DNA from: Prevotellaceae bacterium
GTDB lineage: Bacteria > Bacteroidota > Bacteroidia > Bacteroidales > Bacteroidaceae
Length of the DNA stretch: 20,408 nt
Reading direction: 5' to 3'
NCBI GenBank assembly: GCA_021153165.1
Contig: JAGKTZ010000034.1
Location: 1 to 20,408, forward strand
The position numbers and the translations under genes are program-made. Positions 14,262 through 20,408 of this stretch are shown here, in pieces; the stretch's first letter is position 1, and each line of letters begins with the position of its first letter. The notes below the pieces were generated by a model. That model ran no database searches. It worked only from the letters and a program-made list of their open reading frames with translations, and was not told the DNA's origin.

Positions 14262-15323
14262 TCATTCACCAAGTATCAAAACCTTGATAAAGTCTTTCAG
14301 ACGAATAGGACCTATGCCAAAAGCATTCTGAGAGTCATTAATCAAAAGTACGGTCTGACGGCCATCTGCCAACGTGCGGCCTAAACACATGCCCTCGTAA
14401 TTGGCCCAAGTATGAACAAAGGGGTTCAACTTCGTCGAAAAGCGAGCAATCAGTTCCTTTGTCATAAATTTATTCGGATCAAATTCTTTAAAGTCCGTTG
14501 AACCGTCAATCGCTTCCTCATTGTTGGGGTCAACAATAAAGACTTTGCAATATACATCCGAACTCAAATAACCATTCGAGACGTTGGCTTCGCGTTCCAG
14601 CACCAACAGACGACCATCGGGCAGAGCACATAGTGCCGGCACGCCGTAGGCATAGGTCATGCCGAAGTCGTTATCCATGCCGCGGTCCATACGATAGGCG
14701 TATTGGGCAACGGGTTGTAAGTCGGCATCGAAGCATTGCAAGCGCAGGTAGTTTTGTCCCTTGGGATTCTTCGGACCTGCTGCCACGCCGTCCTTTTTGA
14801 GCATACTTTCGGTGACTGTCCATAGTTTTTGAGACACGGAATCGTAGGTCAGGGCCTCGAATCCGTAGTTGGGAACAATATTTTCATGGGCAAAGATACC
14901 TGGCACGACAACACTACGTCCAGTCAATGTGCCATCCATCGCATATTCCAGAATAGCCTGGTCCCCCTCGCCACTAATTAGCAAAGTGTTGGTGTGTGGC
15001 AGGTAGGCAATGCCCTCTGTGTCGCGTATACTTAAACCTTTTTCATCTAATTTGGGGTCAGGATTTCCCTTGAATCCCTCCACTGCTACGTGTATCACGT
15101 CACCAGTCACCTCATCTTGCAGAATTTGGAAAAGGAAAAAACCGTCTTGAGGTTCCTTGTCGCTCACGATAGCATAGCGATTGTCGCCAATTGCAGTGAT
15201 GCCGCTATAGTTGGCAGTACCGATGTTCCAACGCGACAGATTCTGCTGCTTGCGCTCTACTGCCTGCTGCGCCGAGGCACTTGCTGCAATCAAAATGATT
15301 AAGGAAAGAAATATCTTTTTCAT
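14262..15323 (-). CDS. Secreted phytase-like esterase-domain protein
   Basis: This 353-residue protein begins with a signal peptide (MKKIFLSLIILIAASASAQ), cleaved probably after ASA. The rest fits the phytase-like domain often annotated as esterase-like activity of phytase (PF13449), a beta-propeller fold. Recurrent blade motifs are visible: NYSGITAIGDNRYAIVSDK (38-56), RDTEGIAYLP, NYGFEALTYD, DGRLLVLERE and NYEGMCLG, each with acidic residues in the places expected for metal binding. The biochemical role of the bacterial members is poorly known; phosphoester or ester hydrolysis outside the cytoplasm is the family expectation. It is preceded by a 209-base gap holding repeat copy C, so it may have its own promoter, though I see no convincing -7 box. 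Confidence 0.85.
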   Translation of the reverse strand: MKKIFLSLIILIAASASAQQAVERKQQNLSRWNIGTANYSGITAIGDNRYAIVSDKEPQDGFFLFQILQDEVTGDVIHVAVEGFKGNPDPKLDEKGLSIRDTEGIAYLPHTNTLLISGEGDQAILEYAMDGTLTGRSVVVPGIFAHENIVPNYGFEALTYDSVSQKLWTVTESMLKKDGVAAGPKNPKGQNYLRLQCFDADLQPVAQYAYRMDRGMDNDFGMTYAYGVPALCALPDGRLLVLEREANVSNGYLSSDVYCKVFIVDPNNEEAIDGSTDFKEFDPNKFMTKELIARFSTKLNPFVHTWANYEGMCLGRTLADGRQTVLLINDSQNAFGIGPIRLKDFIKVLILGE

Positions 15324-15373
15324 GACGTTATATCGATCTTATTTGAATGGTATTTTTCTTATTCTTGGTGTCT

Positions 15374-15452
15374 TGAAAAAACATTAGACCTTTTTCAAAT
15401 TTCCTTAGACCTTTTTCAAAAAAGGTTAGACTTTTTTTTCACGAGGTCTTGG
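15374..15452 (-). repeat. Dispersed intergenic repeat, copy C
   Basis: Inverted relative to copies A and B. Its reverse complement matches copy B (6704-6791) at 65 of 72 aligned positions from the CTCGT block to the final TTTTTTCA. On the plus strand it shows the direct repeat TTAGACCTTTTTCAAA twice (15384-15399 and 15405-15420) and the near-palindrome ACCTTTTTCAAAAAAGGT (15409-15426). It sits in the gap between the lipoprotein and phytase-like genes. Confidence 0.8.
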
Positions 15453-15532
15453 TTTGTTAAATCTCGGTCTTTTGCTGCTTGGCAGAAGTCTGATTTATAC
15501 GGCCCGAAGTCTTCTTTTTGAGTTAGTTTGCG

Positions 15533-16171
15533 TTAGTAAACGAACTTTCGCTCCACCTTACCTTTTTTCGTATTCAACGTTACACAGATAGAGTCAACTC
15601 CACGTCTCAGTTGATTGGAGAATGACGCTAGTGGGCAGGACGAGAAATAGTCTTGCTTATACAGAAAGGGCGCTTGCTGAATCTTGGTTTCCAATGTCAA
15701 GTACAACATTTTGTAAGTGCCAAGTGCATTTGCCTTCTCCTCGGTGCAGATGTAACCCCATGTGAGTCCATTTTTCTCCTCGCCAGCAGGCATTCTGACA
15801 TGTACGTTGAGCCAACGACTCTGTGTCTTCCACAGCGAAATCAACTCCACCGGATCCTGCCTCACTACCCCTGCCAACATTGGCATAGGCGCATTAGAGG
15901 GAACAATGCCCAACTGATAGAGTGCCGCACCACTACTGCTTATCGTATAAATGGTATAGGCGCGATACACAGCATTTGAGATATATCCACTTTGGGGATT
16001 GAGCAAACCGTACGAAGTACCTTGCTCTGTGATAAGGGTGCGCAATGTGCCGCTCGGATCAGCATGCAATTCCACCAAACCTTCGATGTAGGAAGGCAAG
16101 GGTTCTTGTTCTTTTTCGCAAGAAGTGAACAAGAGGAACAAAATGCTTATGAGCAGCAAAAGTCGTCTCAT
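15533..16171 (-). CDS. Lipoprotein, NigD-like (tentative)
   Basis: The 212-residue protein has a lipoprotein signal peptide, MRRLLLLISILFLLFTSC, with lipid attachment expected at C18 and an acidic EKEQE after it, a feature that in Bacteroidetes can mark outer-membrane or surface delivery. The mature part has strand-rich segments, DPVELISLWKTQSRWLNVHV in the middle and DSICVTLNTKKGKVERKFVY at the end, which resemble the NigD-like family of Bacteroides; I judge this match moderate. NigD-like proteins are uncharacterised beyond association with bacteriocin-type loci in early reports. The start codon overlaps the stop of the acyltransferase in an ATGA arrangement, implying translational coupling. 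Confidence 0.75.
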   Translation of the reverse strand: MRRLLLLISILFLLFTSCEKEQEPLPSYIEGLVELHADPSGTLRTLITEQGTSYGLLNPQSGYISNAVYRAYTIYTISSSGAALYQLGIVPSNAPMPMLAGVVRQDPVELISLWKTQSRWLNVHVRMPAGEEKNGLTWGYICTEEKANALGTYKMLYLTLETKIQQAPFLYKQDYFSSCPLASFSNQLRRGVDSICVTLNTKKGKVERKFVY

Positions 16172-17316
16172 TTAGCAGCCAGTTGATTGTACAAAGGATT
16201 GGCATACATCTTGAGTATTGACTCGCGCAAGAAGGCTTCATCCTTGTTTTCCAGGTCTACCATTGCAATGCGTTCTGCCAAGTATTTTTCAAACGCCGCC
16301 TTGTCTTCAGCAGTGTAGTTCGCCTCGTGATTAGCCGTACCTTCGAGCAAATCTGCCGCTACATAATTGCAGGGATACATTTGGTATGAGCGGTGAATGT
16401 CTTGGTCTATGCGACGAGCCACTTCTGTGAAAAATTCAGCCTTAGGCATATCAGCCAATTCGGGCAACCATGCATTGATGCAAGGTGCTGCATGGTAATG
16501 AATACGTCCCTTGTAACCGAAAATACCCGTTTGCATGTTTTGCAAATCGTCTTGCTTGCTCTTCTTAAATTCAGGGTTGTCGCGCTTTTGCTGAAACTCT
16601 TTTGCCTTGAGATAATCGCAAGGGTCAAATTCGTACGAAATCGCCAATGGTACAATATTGAGTGCAGAAAGGCGCTCTACTGGAGTACCTTCGCCACCCA
16701 TTGCCATCATCTTGAGCACAGACTCCTGAGTGCGGTCATTACTATCCTTGGCGCGGCCTTCACGTTGTGCGATCCAGATATTTTCGCCCTTTTCACGCAC
16801 AGCAAAGTGCATGTATTTGCTCATACGCATACTACTTGCCAACATTTCGCGCATCGAAAGCGAACGTTGCACAATGAAAGATTTGTTGACACGTACCAAC
16901 TTCTTGATCCAAGGATAAATCAACAGATTGTCACCTATTGCAATTTCCACAGTAGTGGGGAAATTATTATCAACGAGCATGACGCTGAGCAGTGCTGAAT
17001 CGAGCACAATATCTCTGTGGTTGGAGATAAAAGTGTACTGCTGGTTCTTATCAGCCAAAGCCTCGGTATTCATATCACAACCTGCGCTACATTTTGCCAA
17101 GAGTTGCTTCAACAGTGGATAGAAGAACATCTTCTGCACCTCAAGGTTGGTTTGACAAGACAGAAGCGCCGCTTTGAATTGCTCTTTTGGCATGCCACCG
17201 AGCATAGACAAAGCCACTTGCATGAATTGTTCGTCTGCCAGGAGTTCGTTGAAAACTTCGGGCAATTCCTCGGGACTATATGGACGGATTTCGTCAAATT
17301 CAGCAGGTACTTTCAT
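16168..17316 (-). CDS. PlsC-type 1-acyl-glycerol-3-phosphate acyltransferase family protein
   Basis: The 382-residue protein belongs to the glycerolipid acyltransferase superfamily, in a large Bacteroidetes subfamily. It has a helical N-terminal extension (1-90), then the acyltransferase core with YTFISNHRDIVLDSALLS (94-111; H100, R101, D102, D106), IGDNLLIYPWIKKLVRVNKSFIV (glycerophosphate-side motif) and IWIAQREGRAKDSNDRTQ (180-196), which replaces the classical FPEGTRS block. A C-terminal domain of about 150 residues follows. The HRDIVLD spacing is not the textbook H-x4-D (D106 is at +6), but this variant is, to my knowledge, common in this subfamily. No membrane helix is obvious; peripheral attachment is likely. 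Acyl chain transfer in phospholipid or ornithine-lipid synthesis is inference. It overlaps the downstream lipoprotein gene by 4 bases and follows ddl by 86 bases. Confidence 0.85.
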   Translation of the reverse strand: MKVPAEFDEIRPYSPEELPEVFNELLADEQFMQVALSMLGGMPKEQFKAALLSCQTNLEVQKMFFYPLLKQLLAKCSAGCDMNTEALADKNQQYTFISNHRDIVLDSALLSVMLVDNNFPTTVEIAIGDNLLIYPWIKKLVRVNKSFIVQRSLSMREMLASSMRMSKYMHFAVREKGENIWIAQREGRAKDSNDRTQESVLKMMAMGGEGTPVERLSALNIVPLAISYEFDPCDYLKAKEFQQKRDNPEFKKSKQDDLQNMQTGIFGYKGRIHYHAAPCINAWLPELADMPKAEFFTEVARRIDQDIHRSYQMYPCNYVAADLLEGTANHEANYTAEDKAAFEKYLAERIAMVDLENKDEAFLRESILKMYANPLYNQLAAK

Positions 17317-17346
17317 AGTTTTTCGTTTTATAAAGTTTATATTCTG

Positions 17347-17399
17347 CGCTATCCGATATATATATTATAGCGGAGTAGTTACAAAAATTTTTCTCCGCT
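17347..17399 (-). promoter_or_regulatory. Overlapping alternative hairpins between ddl and the acyltransferase
   Basis: AGCGGAG (17369-17375) pairs with CTCCGCT (17393-17399). CGCTAT (17347-17352) pairs with ATAGCG (17367-17372). The stems share 17369-17372, so they cannot form together. Both lie in the 86-base gap upstream of the acyltransferase ATG at 17316. No T-tract follows either, so a classical attenuator is not proved. Confidence 0.4.
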
Positions 17400-17402
17400 T
17401 TA

Positions 17403-18392
17403 TCAATTCAATTTACCTTCGATAATATCAGAAAGCACGTCCTTGATATCCAAACCAGCGGCGCGCACTTGCTGCGGGATAAAGCTTGTCACTGTCATAC
17501 CTGGGGTAGTGTTTATTTCAAGTAAATTGATTTCTTCATTACCCTTCTCGCCCGACAGGATATAGTCGATGCGGATGATACCATAGCAGTCCAGCACCTG
17601 ATAGATGCGACGTGTTGTCTCTGATACACGACGTGCTGTTTCTTCTGCAATACGTGCAGGAGTGATTTCCTCTACCTTGCCATTATATTTAGCATCGTAA
17701 TCGAAAAATTCCTGTGTTGTCACCACTTCTGTGATAGGGAAAGTCACGATTTCTTCGCCTTTCTTGTAACAACCGCAAGTGATTTCTGTACCCACCATTT
17801 CACGTTCCACCATCACCTCGTCGCTTTCGCACATTGCTTTCTCTATCGCTGCCACCAGTTCGTCGGCTTCTTTCACCTTAGTCACGCCAAAACTACTGCC
17901 ACCGGCATTGGGCTTTACGAAGCAAGGCAATCCCACTCTTTCCACCATACTTTCGATGGAAGGCAACACTTCGCCCTTGCGAATCAGCAACGAGTCGGAG
18001 ATATGGAGTTCGGGATAAGCGCGCAGATAGTTGTTGAGCGCAAATTTATTGAAGGTCAAGGCCTCTACCAACACACCGCTGGTAGAATATGGCATACCTA
18101 TCAAGTCAAAATAACCTTGCAAGATACCATCTTCGCCAGGTGTGCCATGTATTGTGATATATGCAAAATCGAATGTATGACGTCCATCCTCAGCAACGAA
18201 AGAGAAATCGTTTTTATCAATTGGGCAAGTGGTGTCCTTATATTGTACATACCATTCTGCACCATGCATCACGACTACGAAGCAATCGTATTTTTCATGA
18301 TCCATAAACGACATAATTCCTTCAGCACTGCGCAGTGACACGCCATATTCCGAAGAATCTCCTCCGGCTACTATTGCAATTGTTTTCTTCAT
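17403..18392 (-). CDS. ddl: D-alanine--D-alanine ligase
   Basis: Ddl makes the D-Ala-D-Ala dipeptide that MurF adds to peptidoglycan precursors. The 329-residue ATP-grasp enzyme shows AGGDSSEYGVSLRSA (9-23; Tyr in place of the usual His after SE), HGTPGEDG (82-89), FVKPNAGGSSFGV (158-170, with K160 and the GGSS loop), and EINTTPGMT (292-300), with the Asn that binds magnesium. In the omega loop DYDAKY, Y236 matches the tyrosine that marks D-Ala-D-Ala rather than D-Ala-D-Lac ligases, so vancomycin-type resistance is not suggested. It lies 89 bases after the rluD gene and 86 before the acyltransferase, all on one strand. Confidence 0.96.
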   Translation of the reverse strand: MKKTIAIVAGGDSSEYGVSLRSAEGIMSFMDHEKYDCFVVVMHGAEWYVQYKDTTCPIDKNDFSFVAEDGRHTFDFAYITIHGTPGEDGILQGYFDLIGMPYSTSGVLVEALTFNKFALNNYLRAYPELHISDSLLIRKGEVLPSIESMVERVGLPCFVKPNAGGSSFGVTKVKEADELVAAIEKAMCESDEVMVEREMVGTEITCGCYKKGEEIVTFPITEVVTTQEFFDYDAKYNGKVEEITPARIAEETARRVSETTRRIYQVLDCYGIIRIDYILSGEKGNEEINLLEINTTPGMTVTSFIPQQVRAAGLDIKDVLSDIIEGKLN

Positions 18393-18481
18393 TGCTTGTT
18401 TCGTTTTATCTTGTATTATTTGATCTATTCTTAAGTTTATTTCCTGAGCACTTATGCTGACGAGGTCTTACCGAACTCCCA

Positions 18482-19603
18482 TTACGTCATTGCTGCAGCA
18501 TAGCGTCTCCACTTCTCGAGCATTTCCTCCATATCCTGAGCTATTGGTGTGGTGAAGTCCATTTCTTCGCCTGTACGTGGATGTTTGAATCCCAAGGTCA
18601 GAGCATGCAGGGCTTGACGTGGGCAGATCGAGAAGCAGTTTTTGATAAAGGCGGCATAATGTCCCGATGTATTGCCGCGAAGTATTTGCTCGCCACCATA
18701 GCGTTCGTCGTTGAAGAGCGGATGTCCGATGTGCTTCATGTGTGCACGAATCTGGTGAGTACGTCCCGTTTCAAGGACACATTCTACCAACGTGACATAG
18801 CCAAAACGTTCCAATACCCGATAGTGTGTGACAGCAGATTTTCCAATTTCGGAATCAGGCGGAAAGACTGCCATTTGCATCCGATCCTTAGGGTTGCGTG
18901 CAATATTTCCCTCGATACGTCCACTGTCTTCCTGGAAATTGCTCCACACAAGTGCGTTGTACTTACGTCGTGTCGTCTTGTTGAAGAATTGTTCGCAGAG
19001 TTTGGTCTTGGCATCGGGTGTCTTGGCCACAACCAATAGTCCGGAGGTATCCTTGTCTATGCGGTGCACCAATCCTATCGTAGGGTCGTTGGGGTCGTAG
19101 TCGGGATTATCCCGCAGGTGCCAGGCAATGGCATTGACCAAAGTGCCCGTATAGTTGCCGCAACCAGGGTGTACCACCAATCCCGCAGGTTTGTTGATCA
19201 CGATCAGGTCGTCGTCTTCGTAGACAATATCCAGGGGAATCTCTTCGGGGATAATGGTATTTTCGTATCTGGGTCGGTCCAGTTTCAGCGTCACCACGTC
19301 ACCTGGTTTCACGCGATAGTTGCTTTTCACCGGCACATCGTTGACGTGCAGATAACCCGCCTTGGCTGCTGCCTGTAGTCTGTTGCGTGATGTGTCGGGC
19401 AGGTGGTCCAGCAAGAATTTATCAATACGTACGAGTTGCTGACCCTTGTCTGCGACAACACGAAAGTGCTCATAAAGCTGAGCACTTTCATCCATTTCAT
19501 CGAGTTCAATATCTTCACTCACACCAATTTCACCCTGCGCATCTGCCATAGGGAGTTCTGATACAAATGTAGTGGTATGCGAGGACATCGATATATTTTT
19601 CAT
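18482..19603 (-). CDS. rluD: RluD-type rRNA/tRNA pseudouridine synthase
   Basis: The enzyme isomerises uridine to pseudouridine; RluD acts on helix 69 of 23S rRNA. The 373-residue protein has an S4 RNA-binding domain (about 56-110: VRIDKFLLDHLPDTSRNRLQ, then GYLHVNDVPV) followed by the RluA-type catalytic domain with GLVHRIDKDTSGLLVVAK (177-194), catalytic D183, and later GRTHQIRAHMKHIGHPLFND. It differs from E. coli RluD by an acidic N-terminal extension of about 45 residues; a later ATG (Met6 or Met19) is an alternative start. RluC or RluA assignment is possible, but the S4 domain and neighbours (ddl, PASTA protein) favour the RluD-like group. It lies 108 bases downstream of the PASTA gene. 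Confidence 0.9.
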   Translation of the reverse strand: MKNISMSSHTTTFVSELPMADAQGEIGVSEDIELDEMDESAQLYEHFRVVADKGQQLVRIDKFLLDHLPDTSRNRLQAAAKAGYLHVNDVPVKSNYRVKPGDVVTLKLDRPRYENTIIPEEIPLDIVYEDDDLIVINKPAGLVVHPGCGNYTGTLVNAIAWHLRDNPDYDPNDPTIGLVHRIDKDTSGLLVVAKTPDAKTKLCEQFFNKTTRRKYNALVWSNFQEDSGRIEGNIARNPKDRMQMAVFPPDSEIGKSAVTHYRVLERFGYVTLVECVLETGRTHQIRAHMKHIGHPLFNDERYGGEQILRGNTSGHYAAFIKNCFSICPRQALHALTLGFKHPRTGEEMDFTTPIAQDMEEMLEKWRRYAAAMT

Positions 19604-19711
19604 ACCTTTTTCTTCTAAACGTTACACGTCCTATAAACGAAGTTGAGCCTTGAACCTATTGACCCATCAAGCTATTTATTCGTCATCGCGCGAGAACAGA
19701 CTTTTTTGTTC

Positions 19712-20389
19712 TTATTCGAGGAATTCGTCGTGTATTTCCAAGTCATTGTAGTCCATTTGACCAGCCCTTTCGACATCTGTCGTGTCTATGTATTCATTGA
19801 AGAAACTATCTGTACCAGTGAATGTCTCCATCAATGATCCATCACTAACGACTAGCACCAGGGGCGACTTGGCAGAAACCTTATCACCACCCTTGAGCAC
19901 CTTGCCACGACTTTTGATTTGAAGCACCCAATCCTTAGCTTCGCCTTTGACATATTCTATTGGTGCAAGCTTAAACCCGATATTGGTCAAGATAGTCCTT
20001 GCTTCCATCAAAGTACAGTTGCCGATGATGCCATCAGGGATTTCGATCGTAGGTGTCAACGTATTGATAAAAAGTTCAATCACGCGACCAGCTTTCACTT
20101 TTTCGCCAGCTGCTACAGACTGGATGATAACTGCTCTATCAGGTACTTTCTCACGATAAGCCTTGCCAATAATGAGATAGTCCAAGCCTATAGATTCCAG
20201 TTTCTTCTTAGCTACTTCAATATTCTGACCATACAAATCGGGCACTTCTATTTCCTCGCCATGATCAGTATATACGTCCAAACCATAGAATAAACCAAAA
20301 CACAGCAAAACTGATACGGCTATCATTCCCAAACAATTCAGCATCATCAATGGGCTGAACAAATTCTTAAGAAATTCCTTTACCTTCAT
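19712..20389 (-). CDS. Membrane-anchored PASTA-domain protein
   Basis: The 225-residue protein has a short basic N-terminus, one membrane helix (about 13-37), then two PASTA domains on the outer side (about 46-110, starting EEIEVPDLYG, and 114-184, starting PTIEIPDGIIG), and an acidic tail of about 40 residues. PASTA domains bind peptidoglycan fragments or beta-lactams in kinases and penicillin-binding proteins; here no kinase or transpeptidase domain is attached, as is common for the Bacteroidetes protein. It probably senses or scaffolds at the cell wall; this is inference. It is the most upstream gene visible of the run containing rluD and ddl. The ATG is preceded by an AT-rich stretch to the window edge, so its promoter is mostly outside. 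Confidence 0.88.
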   Translation of the reverse strand: MKVKEFLKNLFSPLMMLNCLGMIAVSVLLCFGLFYGLDVYTDHGEEIEVPDLYGQNIEVAKKKLESIGLDYLIIGKAYREKVPDRAVIIQSVAAGEKVKAGRVIELFINTLTPTIEIPDGIIGNCTLMEARTILTNIGFKLAPIEYVKGEAKDWVLQIKSRGKVLKGGDKVSAKSPLVLVVSDGSLMETFTGTDSFFNEYIDTTDVERAGQMDYNDLEIHDEFLE

Positions 20390-20408
20390 TTTATAATATA
20401 TATAATTG

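Noticed and set aside
17355..17368. TATATATA runs here and at 14200-14210
   Set aside because: Simple AT-rich spacer sequence; too short and common to call a repeat or origin.
17403..18392. Possible vancomycin-resistance-type (D-Ala-D-Lac) ligase
   Set aside because: Y236 in the omega-loop DYDAKY motif is the D-Ala-D-Ala type, and no vanH/vanX-like neighbours are present.
18459..18469. ACGAGGTCTT-like sequence between rluD and ddl resembling the end of repeat copy C
   Set aside because: Only about 10 bases match, without the flanking A/T tracts or second block, so it is not supported as a fourth copy.
1..20408. CRISPR arrays, insertion sequences, tRNA or rRNA genes, phage or toxin-antitoxin modules
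   Set aside because: Looked for and not seen: no regularly spaced repeats, no transposase or integrase motifs, and no cloverleaf-like sequence that I could recognise by eye.

Overview
The window looks like core chromosome of a Bacteroidales bacterium, most likely in or near Prevotellaceae. The evidence is the set of Bacteroidetes-typical proteins (DUF4834, a NigD-like lipoprotein, an NhaD antiporter, a GH123/DUF4091 protein, a PASTA protein without an attached kinase), several TAnnTTTG-type -7 promoter boxes, and start codons without clear Shine-Dalgarno sequences. The genus call is inference from protein style, not a measured match. I see no rRNA, tRNA, CRISPR array, transposase, phage gene or defence locus, and base composition is fairly even apart from the AT-rich left edge.

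Layout. Positions 1-384 have no convincing gene: an AT-rich stretch with a possible gene remnant, one copy of a dispersed repeat, and the terminator of the next unit. Positions 385-2771 (minus) form a likely operon transcribed folP (dihydropteroate synthase), then cdaA (diadenylate cyclase), then a LuxR-type regulator with a degenerate receiver. Divergent from it, 2881-6547 (plus) holds murF, an integral-membrane acyltransferase of the HGSNAT/DUF5009 type, and pta, which has no ackA next to it. A 355-base convergent gap follows, holding two terminators and a second repeat copy. Positions 6903-8816 (minus) are the phosphatidylethanolamine unit psd, pssA, then a DUF4834 protein, with a long palindrome between psd and pssA. 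A SpoU-family RNA methyltransferase (8955-9755, plus) is divergent from psd.

From 9819 to the right edge every gene is on the minus strand. In transcription order they are: PASTA protein, RluD-type pseudouridine synthase, ddl, a PlsC-type acyltransferase translationally coupled to a NigD-like lipoprotein, a phytase-like esterase-domain secreted protein, a small secreted protein, a hypothetical protein coupled to nhaD, and a GH123-like glycosidase. The third repeat copy lies between the lipoprotein and the phytase-like gene.

Together the genes cover cell-envelope building (murF, ddl, psd, pssA, acyltransferases), folate synthesis and c-di-AMP signalling, acetate metabolism, ion homeostasis and glycan breakdown. 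I found no undescribed multi-gene system. The most interesting signals are non-coding: a three-copy intergenic repeat family with variable internal palindromes, a 16-bp-stem palindrome inside the psd-pssA operon, two mutually exclusive hairpins between ddl and the acyltransferase, and repeated operator-like sequence in front of pta. The pairing of a receiver-degenerate LuxR regulator with a c-di-AMP cyclase is the most interesting protein-level context.
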